This document shows positions 31,647 to 42,476 of a stretch of 45,161 nt of DNA, one piece after another. The notes beneath the pieces were generated by a model that ran no database searches, was not told the DNA's origin, and worked only from the letters and a program-made list of their open reading frames with translations. Numbering within the stretch: the stretch's first letter is position 1; every line of letters begins with the position of its first letter. The translations under genes were made by a program, and so were the position numbers. The stretch spans positions 18,119-63,279 of the forward strand of contig VHZZ01001200.1 of the NCBI GenBank assembly GCA_009801015.1, in the 5' to 3' direction. This stretch comes from Silene noctiflora (taxonomy: Eukaryota > Streptophyta > Magnoliopsida > Caryophyllales > Caryophyllaceae).

Positions 31647-34600
31647 ATGGAAGATACAATAAACAAGGGATTAAAGAAAGGGATAGAGTATAAAATAGGT
31701 AGGAAATGGAGGTCATGGTCAAGAAGAGTGGTGCACCAAGATAATAATTGTATGATGAGAATTGATGGGATGGAACAAAGTTGTTGGGCAAAAATGCCAC
31801 CTGAACTTCTTAGGGAAGTTTTGATTAAATTGGAGAATTCTGAAAGTGAGTGGCCTATGAGAAGTAATGTGATTAATTGTGCTGGTGTTTGTAAGAGTTG
31901 GAGAGATATTATGAAGGAGATTGTCAAGACTCCTGAGTTGGGTGGCAAGATTACATTTCCTATTTCTGTTAAGCAGGTATTGTAATGAACTAATTAAATA
32001 TTTTGCATTTGAATGGGTTGTGATTGTTCTAGTTTAGTGTTTGTATACGGTTAGATGTCGGCTAGTTTAGTTGGTAAAGTTCGTTGAAGGGGTAGTGTTT
32101 ATGGTATGGGTTCGAAATTTGGTGAGGTGAAAATTTGGGAGAGATAAATGAGGGGTGGTATTGATGATGCTGGTTTGAAATCTTTCAGAATTAATGCATT
32201 TAAACTGGCAACTAAATATGAACAAGGATGGTATATGATTGTTCTATTGTACTATATTTGTAGACGGTTGTGTGTCAGCTAGTTTATTGGTAAAGTTGTT
32301 AAGGAGTAGTGTACGTGACATGGGTTCGAAATTTGGTGACATGAAAATTTGGGAAAGAAAAATGAGGAATGGTATTAATGACCGTTGGCTCGGAATCTGT
32401 CAGAAGTTGTGCGTTTAAACTGCCATATGATTCCTTTTTTACGACAAAAGATATGCATTCTTTGTTGAGGCCAGTCGTAGATAAGCTTTATAGTCGTGTG
32501 TTAATTTTGAGTTTCTAGTCTTTGAGAAGACATAAGCGGCTTGCTTCGTAGGACAGTTCTGGTGCCATATTGGTGGACTGTATTTTCCGATGTACAGCAT
32601 TACATTTCCCGTCATTACTTTCGCAGTCTTAGGTGTCACAACTCCTAATGAAACTCAATGATAAACTATATTGGAATTGAACTGATATTTTTTTGTTATG
32701 ACTGACTTATGATTGTGCTTGTTGTATTCATGTTCCCTTTTGATTAAGATAGCCACAAACGATAAGGTTCATAATTGTGTTGATTTTTTGTTTCTACTTG
32801 TGGTCAAGACATAAATGGCTCATGTTGTGGGACGGGCATAGTGAATTAAGACAGAGCATTAGAGTTTTCAATGTGTTTTACATTGATTATGAATGATCAT
32901 GGAAATAGAGTATCTCCAACTTACTTCATTGATTTTCATTACCTCGCGTTTCAACCTCTAGAGGTAGTCTTAGACTCTTAGGTGGTACTGATAACCGAAG
33001 AATAGGAAAGACCTGTATTGTTTAGTAGGTCCTTCGCATAGGCCAGCCTTTGTGAACTTGTTCATAAGCTTTTTTCCATTCTTTCGTTTAATGACTTACC
33101 AAAAGAGCCGAAATCTGGAATCGTCTAGCGGAGACATCTGATGGAGATGCTCAATCCATCTGTTTTTTACTGTACATGTTTTGGGTAATTTTGATGTATC
33201 ATCATCCTCCATCCCTGTCTTTAGAAGGTTTTTTTCTCCTTTAGGTAAAATTTGTGCTTATAGAACTTGTTGACTTACTGTTTTAAGAAAGTATGCTTGT
33301 CATAGCTACATCAGAAACCAAAAGTAGTGGACTAGTGGTAGCCGACTAGCCGCAAAGAGATTGAGAAAACGGTTCTTGTATAATGACTGAAAATTTGCAA
33401 TACCAATTAACTTAATCGTGAGCTAATATGGGGATTGTAGCTATGATCTACTACTGAACTTATCAAACTTGTGCCTATTATCAGAGAAATATGTGCTGGA
33501 TATTTTTTTGAGTCCCTTCTTACCCTTAGATCTCTTGAATAATGTACAAGTAGTTTATTTTTATCAGGGGATATATTGTGTTTTTTTCTTAATTCTAACG
33601 GAGGTAAATTCACACAATTATTTGGCTTTAGAATGGGATGAATACATTGGTTCACTAACTTCTACCTGCTGCTTCAATTGTGAAATTTTTGTCGGCTGAT
33701 GCAATGTTGGACGTAAATTATGTGTCCCAGTGGAACAGTTTCTCTGTGTTTTTATTAAGGGTATTGCTACTTACATCCAACCCCTCGGACCCTTGTACAG
33801 TTGTACCCCACAAGTAAAAAGGTTTTGTTTAATGTTGGAATCGTTTGTCCTGCCATCTTCCTTCTTGGGATTATTAGGGGTGTGATTGATGAAAGCTATT
33901 GGATAGAGGTGCAAGGACACGACTGTCGGATAGTTTCTTATACTGCTCAACGCCCTCTGGACCTCTGGTGACTTTCAGATTCAAACCACAGCATCGCCTT
34001 ATACTTCTAAAGTCGTTATCTTTCATGTTATTATACTGTTACAATCACAAATTCACAACAAGCTGATCTTTTGGTTGCTCATTTACCATTAAATTCAACA
34101 TTTGCAGCCTGGTCCAAGAGAGAACGTTATTAAGTGTTTCATAAAGAGAAACAGAACCATGCAGACATACCATCTTTATCTCAGTTTGACTGACGGTGAG
34201 TTATGTTTTATGTTACAGTAAATAACTTAAAAGCAGTCCATATTTGTTAGTATAACTAAGTTATATAGTCTTCCTTATTTTGCTTCTATTGCAGCACTAG
34301 CTGATAATGGTAAGCTCCTTCTTGCTGCTCGTAAGTGTAGACAGACGACCTGTAATGACTATATTATTTCCTTACAAGCTAATGAAATGTCAAAGGGATG
34401 CAGTGCCTATGTTGGAAAACTAAGGTTTGTCATATTTGATATAAACTCGAGCAATGTTTAAAAAATATTATTTTCTCTTTCTAAACTGTAAGTGGTGTTT
34501 TTCTTTATTAAGATCAAACTTCCTGGGAACCAAGTTTACTGTATTTGATTCGCAACTGCCTCAAAGTGGGGTCAAGATGATGAAGAGCTGTTCTGCGAAG

Positions 34601-35763
34601 ATAAGCGGTCCAAACCAGGTTTTACCTAGGGTTTCAGTTGGCAATTATGCTGTGGCACACATTTCCTATGAGATGAATGTTTTAGGTTCCAGGTAATTAT
34701 TCGTAAAGGTCGTATAGATGTTTTAATTTTATGAATATAATTAGTTATTTACCCCTTCTTTGGAAAGATGGATTCAGAAGGAAAGGGAAGGGGGTTATTA
34801 GTTTAGTTGAGGAGAAATGGAGGGGAGGAAAATTGAGGAATCCATTTTCCCTTCGACTCCATACAAGAGAAAATGATATGTTTCCAATGTAGAAAACTTT
34901 TTTGGTTGGAAAAATTTGTATCTTCAATTCCGCTCCCTTCCCCCTCCCCTTCCCTCCCAAAAATAAGTGGTGAAACAAGGATCGAAGTTAGGGGCTATTA
35001 CATTGATCGAAAATTTTGAAGGGCGAAGGGGGGAATCGAAATTTATTGAATGTATATCAACCATATAGAATACTCTCTCCTATTCAATAGGGTCTTCACA
35101 TTTGCTTTTTGTGCGGTTTTTTAGGGAAGTACGTGCTAGTGGGTAAATTGCTTGCATGCAAATTAGTCAGAAAAGGAATATGTAAAGAATCTATTAAACA
35201 TGCCAAAAAAGGAATACATAAAGTATCTATTGAATAGGAGGAGGTAGTTCTTTAGATCACTGCGACTAATTTCAGAATAATAATGCACCAGGGGTCCAAG
35301 GAAGATGTTATGTGTGATGAACACAATTCCTGATTCTGCTATACAACTTGGAGGGGTAGCTCCTACGCCGACGGAGCTTCCCATCAGTAGAAGTGAGCTG
35401 TTCCCCATGCTTCCATTATTTCGTTCAAAATCAAATCACGTGGAGGATAATCTGTCCACAGCGCTCACCAGTCCTACTCCGGGTTCCCTGATACTGAAAA
35501 ACAAGGCTCCAAGGTGGCATGAGCAGCTTCAGTGCTGGTGCTTGAATTTTCACGGGCGTGTTACTGTTGCTTCAGTGAAAAACTTTCAGTTAGTCGCCTC
35601 TCCAGAAGATGGACCGTCTGGCCCTGAACATGAAAAAGTGGTCCTTCAGTTTGGAAAAGTTGGAAAAGATGTATTTACCATGGATTACTGCTACCCTATC
35701 TCCGCATATCAAGCCTTTGCAATTTGCCTCAGCAGCTTTGATACCAAGATTGCTTGTGAATGA
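31647..35763 (+). CDS. Tubby-like F-box protein (TULP)
   Basis: Plant TULPs combine an F-box, which docks to SCF ubiquitin ligases, with a tubby beta-barrel that binds phosphoinositides at the plasma membrane. Five exons join in frame: 31647-31976, 34108-34195, 34295-34424, 34513-34692 and 35292-35763, giving 399 residues, a normal length. The F-box spans about residues 47-95 ([18 protein letters not shown] through [13 protein letters not shown]). The tubby domain follows from about residue 103 ([35 protein letters not shown]) through [15 protein letters not shown] and [14 protein letters not shown]. It ends with the family signature [31 protein letters not shown]. All introns are GT-AG. Intron 1 (2.1 kb) holds two SINE-like units and intron 4 a Stowaway MITE. 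I cannot give a subfamily number with confidence. Confidence 0.95.
32020..32422 (+). repeat. Tandem pair of tRNA-derived SINE-like units in TULP intron 1
   Basis: Two diverged units of about 200 bp (about 32020-32213 and 32234-32422) each carry an A-box-like GCTAGTTTAGTTGGTA (32061-32076) or GCTAGTTTATTGGTA (32278-32292). Each is followed by a B-box-like GGGTTCGAAAT (32108-32118 and 32322-32332). Spacing and motifs match the tRNA-like head of SINEs. The shared body includes GAAAATTTGGGA and AAATGAGG. Confidence 0.6.
32423..34107. other. TULP intron 1, remaining part
   Basis: The rest of the 2.1-kb intron is A/T-rich, with no recognised element or domain-bearing frame. Confidence 0.5.
35073..35244. 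mobile_element. Stowaway MITE in TULP intron 4
   Basis: The element is about 172 bp. Left CTCTCTCCTATTCAATAG is mirrored by CTATTGAATAGGAGGAGG on the right, with TA outside both ends (35071-35072 and 35245-35246). It ends 47 bp before the exon 5 start. Confidence 0.7.
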
Positions 35764-37827
35764 AGAAAGAGGTAATTCCTTGGATTTTTACCCTATCTTT
35801 GCATCTCACTTTTGCTCGAAGGAAGCTAATCTCGGTAATTGTGTGACTGTTACTCTAGAGCTTTGTTAAACGGATTATACTACATGTTTCTCCATCTATC
35901 CACCTTCCATGAACTCCATGCCTCCGTTGGCATAAGAATCAAGGCAATGGTGGCATGAGAGGGGCTAAAAAGGGGAGGCGTGCTACTAGACAATGAGAAA
36001 AATGAATTCTGTAGTTAATATCTTCGATTTTTGTAAGTTACTCCTTTGCAGTACTAATCCCCCTCCTAGATTTTCAGTTTATGTTTTAGGCCCCCTAACT
36101 TCAAATCCTTCATCGCCACTGAATTGCGGAACACGAATAAGATGTGGAGGGAATCAGGGAAATGGTAGTCGAGGGAAAATGTGGGCTATTTTGGGATCAG
36201 AAATCGTAGTGGCAACATATAATAAACGGAAAAAGTAAAATCCATAGGAAGTTTGGGACTTTGGGTCATCCCTAAAAGTAAAGTACAAAATTCGTGGCAT
36301 CGGGAGTATTTGTAATTCACATTTAAATGTGGTTTTAGATCACCATTATGCTGTCCTCTCCTTCAAAAGGACAAGGAAGATGCACGCAATTAGTTTAAGG
36401 CTTCCTATGCAAAAAACATGATATGCGTGTTTTACCGCCTATGTTAGTCCAGCAACAATGACATCATATTCTTTGATTGTAATGAGCTGACAACCATAAT
36501 TAGGTTGAAACGGTCATTTCTGCTGTTGCAAGTGAAACACCGATTCAACCTCTACGGCCTACACCTTCCCAAAATGATGGAAAGAACATGTTCTTTGTCG
36601 TTTTATGCTAGGTGTTGGACCAATAGTCCATGTGCTCATTTGTGCTGTCAGTAGCCGTCGCCCTTGATTTGTCCTACATTCCCTTGAATTTACTACATTT
36701 GATTTTAGACTAACATTTTAGGAGAAGCAAAATGTGAGCCCACATCCGCTTGTTTTTGTTAGTTTTTCTACATTGAGCGATGATTAGAAGTTTAGAAAAG
36801 AAAATGTAGTGAATCCGAATGAATAGAGGGAGTAGATGTCATTATGTCAATATACTCGCTCTCCACCTTTGTATATTGTTGCTTGTCTAGTTGCGGTCCC
36901 ATATCTCTGGTGTCTGCCCTATTTGCTGTTTCGAATAAAAGTAGTATTCAATGGTAGTACGAAGCCGGAGCATGCCCTGTTATACATCATAGTATGGGTA
37001 GTTTTTCGTTACAGATAGTGATACAAAGCTACCCTCTTTTTTTTCGCTGACTAAATATGTCGTGTGTTTCGAGAACTCTCCCTGTGGTTATGCTATGTAC
37101 TTTTTTGTTCTGCAGTTGCACATTTCATCCGATAAATATGTCGCAGTAATTTACCATTCTAATGTATTTACTGCAGGGTAGTTATATTATATGGGATCAA
37201 AAACCTAAATTATGCAGAAAGAGCAGATATCGTCCATGATACAAACAGCGAAATCTTGGTTGGAAGAAGCTGCTAGTTACAACTCGAAACAGGAGTTATA
37301 TGCTTTAATTTGTAGGGTGGATGAAATGTGTTCATGCTTCAAAATGTGTACAGTGCATTTGTATTTCCTGCTCTTATGTACATGTAATTTTCTTCATTAA
37401 CTATCAACAATCTGTATCATCCGTAAATCGAAACAAATTGTATTTGAGCTTTGTCTAATCCAAAAAAAAAGTTATGAAACTAATCCAACTTACATTGAAG
37501 TCTCCCAAATACGAATAAATGTCGTGAATTATCGTACTTTGCACATTAAAGACAAAAATTCTTACTCCGTATATAAAATCGTTTTACCTAAATAACCCAA
37601 CTAAAATAACTTCTACCATCATTAATATTTACATCAAGATCTTTTGATACATGATTTTCCAATATTTTATTGTAAAACGGTTTTACATTAAGCAACTTTT
37701 TTATGTAAAAGGAATAAAATAAGTGAAGAATGGCCGGCCAATCACACTCACATCAACTTCACTCAACGTCCACTAATCGTCATCTTTATCTTGCTTTCGC
37801 CTTCTATACTCTCCTACAGTCCTACCC
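35764..37827. other. Intergenic region between TULP and the SDR gene
   Basis: There is no convincing gene. It begins with probable TULP 3' untranslated sequence. A short open frame at 37212-37400 (SMIQTAKSWLEEAASYNSKQ near its start) has protein-like composition but no family I recognise. A CTACATT / AATGTAG pair near 36675 and 36805, before GAGGGAGTAG, suggests a worn MITE. The last 90 bp are the C/T-rich leader of the SDR gene. Confidence 0.5.
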
Positions 37828-40800
37828 ATGGCTTCTTTGACTTCTGGTAAGTAAATAATTTCGCTAAATTTCTTACAAATTGATTAAATTTCACATAATT
37901 TAACGTTCTTTATGTACCCATTTATTTGAATTAGCATACAATTTTGTTGATCATGCATGGGGTTATCAGTTGTAGTTGTGTTTGATGAATATTTTAATTT
38001 GGTATTAATTCAAAGGTAAATTGAGTGAAGAATTCGAAACGATGTCGTCTGCCGTTGATGGACATAATGATCTCCTTATTGTTGGACCTGGTGTTCTTGG
38101 TCGCTTAGTTGCTCATCAGTGGCGTCTGGTACTGTTCCATATCTCTAAATTGCTAAAAGTTGCGTAAATATTAATACTTGTGTAAGACGGTTTTACACAA
38201 TTAGTTTTAGTCGTGTCTAACACTCGACACGTTACACTTACTGTTCTGGTGTAAGTTTTAATGAAGGAATGTGATTTGTTTGAGATTTTTTGTTCCTGGG
38301 TAGGAGTATCCTGGATGTCAAGTTTATGGGCAGACTGCAACTACTGATCATCACGAGGAATTGGTTGAGATTGGGATAGTTCCGTCTGTTAAGGGAACGA
38401 GGTTGCCTCGTCAATTTTCTTATGTAATTTTCTGTGCTCCCCCGACTAGGGGTGTGGATTATGCTGCTGATGTTAGGTAAGTCATGCCAAAATCTTTTAA
38501 GTCCACCTGACATATCACGTCATTGTACACCCTGGCCAGTTGATTTTATCTAAGAATCTTGTTGATGATGGTGTATGTATGGTGATGTGGTACATCGAAT
38601 GTACCTAAGAATTTCAGTCGAGACAAATAGACAGAACCATCTACATTTTCTGACGTGGGAATTAGATTTCTTAACAAAAGCTCTTGAAATGTGATATTTG
38701 ATACTTCATCTGCTCCATTTAGATCGCTGGTTGTAACACTGCCTCTTCCTTCCCATAGTTCTCAACGTCTCATACTATATGCTCTCGATGTCTGCACGTC
38801 CTAGACGTATCTTCAAATATGAACAATTCAAATTCAGAATCTTTTGTCTGTTAATGGTTTAGTAATTTTACAATAAACAGGGAAGCGTTTTCAAGCTGGA
38901 ATGGTGAAGGCAATTTTGTTTTCACGTCAAGCTCTGCGCCATATGACTGTACAGACAATGGATACTGTGATGAGGTAGTACAACTTTTGTGTTGTTGCTA
39001 ATGGATGTTCTTTATTTTTTATTCCCTTACATTGCGCCAAAGATACAAAGTTTTTTACCTGTGAATTTTACAAAGATATGTTGTATATACACATTGCAGC
39101 TCGACGTAAATAAAAAATCCAAATCCAGTGATACTTTTTTTCTGCCGCGAAGGTTCTTGTTTGTGTAATCTTGGGGTTAATGAATTGTCTCTTTTCTTTC
39201 ATTTCTCTGCAGGATACGCCTGTGGTACCAATAGGAAGGAGCCAACGGACTGATGTTCTCCTAAAAGCAGAAAATGTGGTTTTGGAGCATGGTGGCTGTG
39301 TTCTCCGATTATCAGGGCTCTACATATCCTTAATAATGCTTGTTTTTTACTCCGGAAACTATGCACTAGGAAAATATAAAACGAAAATTGAGTGAACTGT
39401 TTAGATCAGGCCTTCTATTCGGGTTCCTCCTCCCCTACCCCTCATTTCCTCCCTGACCTTAGGTCAGCGACTGTCACCCCAACCCGTATTCACTTACCCT
39501 CGAGCTCTATGATCCTATTTTACCAAGGTATAATGTTGGGTTCAGATCAGTAAGAGTAGGACCATTAGTTGGAAAAAAAATGAGACTGAAGTTGGGATTA
39601 TTTTATGATTGCCAAACAAGGTTATTAGTACTTGTGTAAAATTTCATAGAAAACTTTAGTATGGATTGTTATCCTTAACTCTTCACACAAAGCAGATAAA
39701 GGACCTCACACATATTGGCTGAATCAGGGAACTAGTGATCTCCGCCCCGATCACATCCTCAACCTCATACACTATGAAGTAAGCATTACAGAGTATTTTC
39801 TTCGTTAACTAATTTTTCTTTGATATTGTCATGTACGCAGCTGTTATGTGGTAGGAGTACCGAGTACATCTTACTAATGCATTACAATTGTCAAAGAAAT
39901 CTCATGAACTGTCACATTTTGTTGTTTTTATGGCTGGAGATTGATTTTAAATCTTTTTGACGGTTCAGATTTCCTTCATTTCACCTCTATGATTCTTGCA
40001 TCTTGCTTGAAAGTGTGAGGTCTTGCTGGTCTTGGTTCATGGTGTTATGTAAAATGTGTTATCGATATTTACATCTTCGTTTCGTTCACTGGAAAATCAA
40101 GCCTTCTTTGTTCTAGGTTCTTATTTATCTCTATTTAGACTCAATTGGTAATGTTTATGCTGGTTTTGAGACGAATTAGGGAATGAAATCTCTTAGGATA
40201 CTGGCCTGCTTAGCTATTCTTTTGGTTCTATGGAAAGAAGTTGTTTTTTATATATTCTTGGTACAAATACATTAAAGCCTTAGTTCCAACTTTCTTTGAG
40301 GTAAGCAAACATGAATTGTCTCATATTTTGTTTAATCGTAGCAACATTGTCAATTCATATGGACTGAGATGTTTTTCTATTTCTGATGGAGCATTACTGC
40401 ATTAGTATGAAGGGCTCGTTATGCTGTGGTATCGTATAATGATGGATTATATAGCAAAATGGTTTTACTAAAATAGATGCTGTTTTTATTGTGAAATAGC
40501 TGTCGTTCAATGCAATGTTGAACGCAGTTTTCATTTTGGTATTCCGAAATAGTCTCTTTGTGCTGTTCACACATGGGTAAGGTAGCCGGTCATTTGATGC
40601 AATTCTCAATGCAATTTACACATGGGATTGGGGTAATGTGGTTCCATTGAGATATGCATTATACACTGATCTTTCTCTTATGCTGTCAGGATGCAGCTTC
40701 CCTGGCCATCGTAATCATGAAAAGGAATCTACGGAAGAGGATCTTCCTAGGTTGCGACAATCATCCTCTATCAAGGTGTTTTTCAGTCTATCATCTCTGA

Positions 40801-41216
40801 TGACCTATCCTTCCATGCATAGTTACATCATTTTGAGTTGTTTTTCCCTGCAGGCAAGAAATTATGGACTTGGTTAATCAAAGTGGAAAATTTAGCAAAA
40901 AGTTTGAAGCTTTTACAGGTAATTGGACCTTGTCTTGTCACTTCGGCGCTTGAAGGAGAAACTATCAACCAAAAGAAGAATTTTGTGATATGGAATATTA
41001 TTTGTTACTCCTTAACTGTTTATCAATTTATGTATTCGTAAATAATTGCACGGTACCTTGGATAAGATAACTCTTACAGCATTTTCCTTCATGGTGTTCA
41101 ATTATTCAGGTGTTGATGGCGTGCTTGGGAAGAAATTAAATAACTCAAAAACCCGTGAAGAACTTGGATGGCAACCGAAATACCCTAGCTTTGCTCATTT
41201 CCTTGACGCACTGTAA
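37828..41216 (+). CDS. NAD(P)-binding Rossmann-fold protein, extended-SDR-like (YeeZ type)
   Basis: Nine exons join in frame: 37828-37846, 38016-38128, 38304-38476, 38881-38974, 39213-39323, 39689-39778, 40690-40775, 40854-40918 and 41110-41216, giving 285 residues. The dinucleotide-binding loop is LLIVGPGVLGRLVAHQW (GxGxxG at about 30-35). A strand with FVFTSSSAPY follows, then VLRLSGLYKADKGPHTYWLN and NLIHYEDAASLAI, a typical epimerase-family order. The catalytic YxxxK is not evident: the place that should hold it reads RTDVLLKAE. Function may therefore be non-catalytic or divergent; no substrate can be given. Intron 5 (39324-39688) is AT-AC with U12-type signals; the other introns are GT-AG. 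The first coding exon is only 19 bases, and the alternative start MSSAVDG in exon 2 is possible. Confidence 0.9.
39324..39688 (+). other. U12-type AT-AC intron in the SDR gene
   Basis: The donor begins ATATCCTTAA, matching the minor-spliceosome 5' consensus ATATCCTT exactly. TCCTTAAC at 39672-39679 matches the U12 branch-site consensus, with the branch A at 39678, 10 bases before the 3' end. The intron ends in CAC. Splicing here gives LSGLYKADKGPHTYWL with no frame break. The nearest GT-AG alternatives run into a stop within a few codons. Confidence 0.93.
39779..40689 (+). other. SDR intron 6
   Basis: This is a 911-bp GT-AG intron. It contains a small palindrome, CGTTCAATGCAATGTTGAACG reduced to 8-base arms around 40504-40524, and ATTCAATGC-like strings also seen near 23918. 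Nothing else is recognised. Confidence 0.4.
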
Positions 41217-42476
41217 AAGTGAAGGAGCTTGGTTGCTTAGCTTACTTTTGTGGCATGGTGGATAGTCATTGACTCGAGATATCCGTGAATCCGTGATGTC
41301 GCTCTGAGATTGATTTTTCTATACAGAAACTTACTGTAAATGTTGGAAATACAGAGCTTTTACTCTCTTCTTTATATAGAATACTAGTATTGTTTGAAAT
41401 GGTTAATTTGCTCTCTCCGGATCCTATGTAGTCTGCAGTACTCAGGTAAACGCTGATTTTACATAATATAGAATGGCCTACATTGGTGTTAACTACGGAG
41501 TATCTTTTCGACTATCTTGTTTCTCCCTCCATTACTGTAAAGTCATTGAAGAGTGATACTCGCTAACTTAGTTCGACATCAGTCATGATCAAAAAAGTTA
41601 TTGTGGGGGTTCCTTTTACATTCATCAGCGTCAAAAAGGAATGTCCTCATGGCCTCGTGGGTCTCTTTACTCTTTAGAGAGGATCGTGCCACAAACTCAA
41701 CGTTCAAAGCCAAGGGAATACAAATTAGATAGTATCGGATGGATATAAGCTTTGGTGAGTTGGCTTTAGGCTGAGGTTAAGACCTGCAAATAATCGCCAC
41801 TGGCAAGGAACTCTATCAGCCTCTGCCTGCAATTCCATCAAGTACTGATTACAACTCCGACCCTAATGAGGAGCCGAGAAAAATCAAGACTCAAAACCAT
41901 TGATCTGAGGCTAGGTATTGTTTTCAAAGATCAAAAATACTAAGATTAATTAACAAGGATATTGTTCAGTTGTCTGACCGGGGAGAGGAGGTTAAATCGA
42001 AATTGTCAACTTGTTACTGTCGTGAAAATTAGTGAACAAACTGTTGTAACTTCTAACGTACAGTAAAAGACTACAAGTAAAACCAAGCAAGATGACATAG
42101 TATAGAACTTCCTGTCCTACAATATTGGATATGAGGTGAAAAAGTGATTCGACGACAGTAGTTTTAAGGCTAAATCTCGCAACACATGTGAAATTGAAGC
42201 ATTTACAAGAAAATACTACTTTTATTAGCAATATAAGTTTTCATCAAGTGATGAATCTCACCAAATTCTACTGGATACTACACATATCTAGTTACAATCA
42301 CTAGAACTAAATCGCACCAAAAAAAAATCACTAAACTTTCAATCTGTTGCATGCCTACTTCTGCTCAAAATTTCGCCGAAAATGCCAATCAGCTGTATTG
42401 AATATCATCATGTCAGATTATGAATGTCCTAGCTTTCAATTCTTGCCGAAAGTCCTTCAGTATGTGCTAACAGTAA
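41217..42476. other. Tail-to-tail intergenic region between the SDR and cyclin genes
   Basis: This contains the 3' untranslated sequences of two convergent genes. No gene or element was recognised; short open frames have no domain. Confidence 0.5.

Noticed and set aside
34750-34990. Purine-rich and pyrimidine-rich stretches facing each other in TULP intron 4
   Set aside because: They suggest a foldback, but no clean inverted ends or target duplication could be found.
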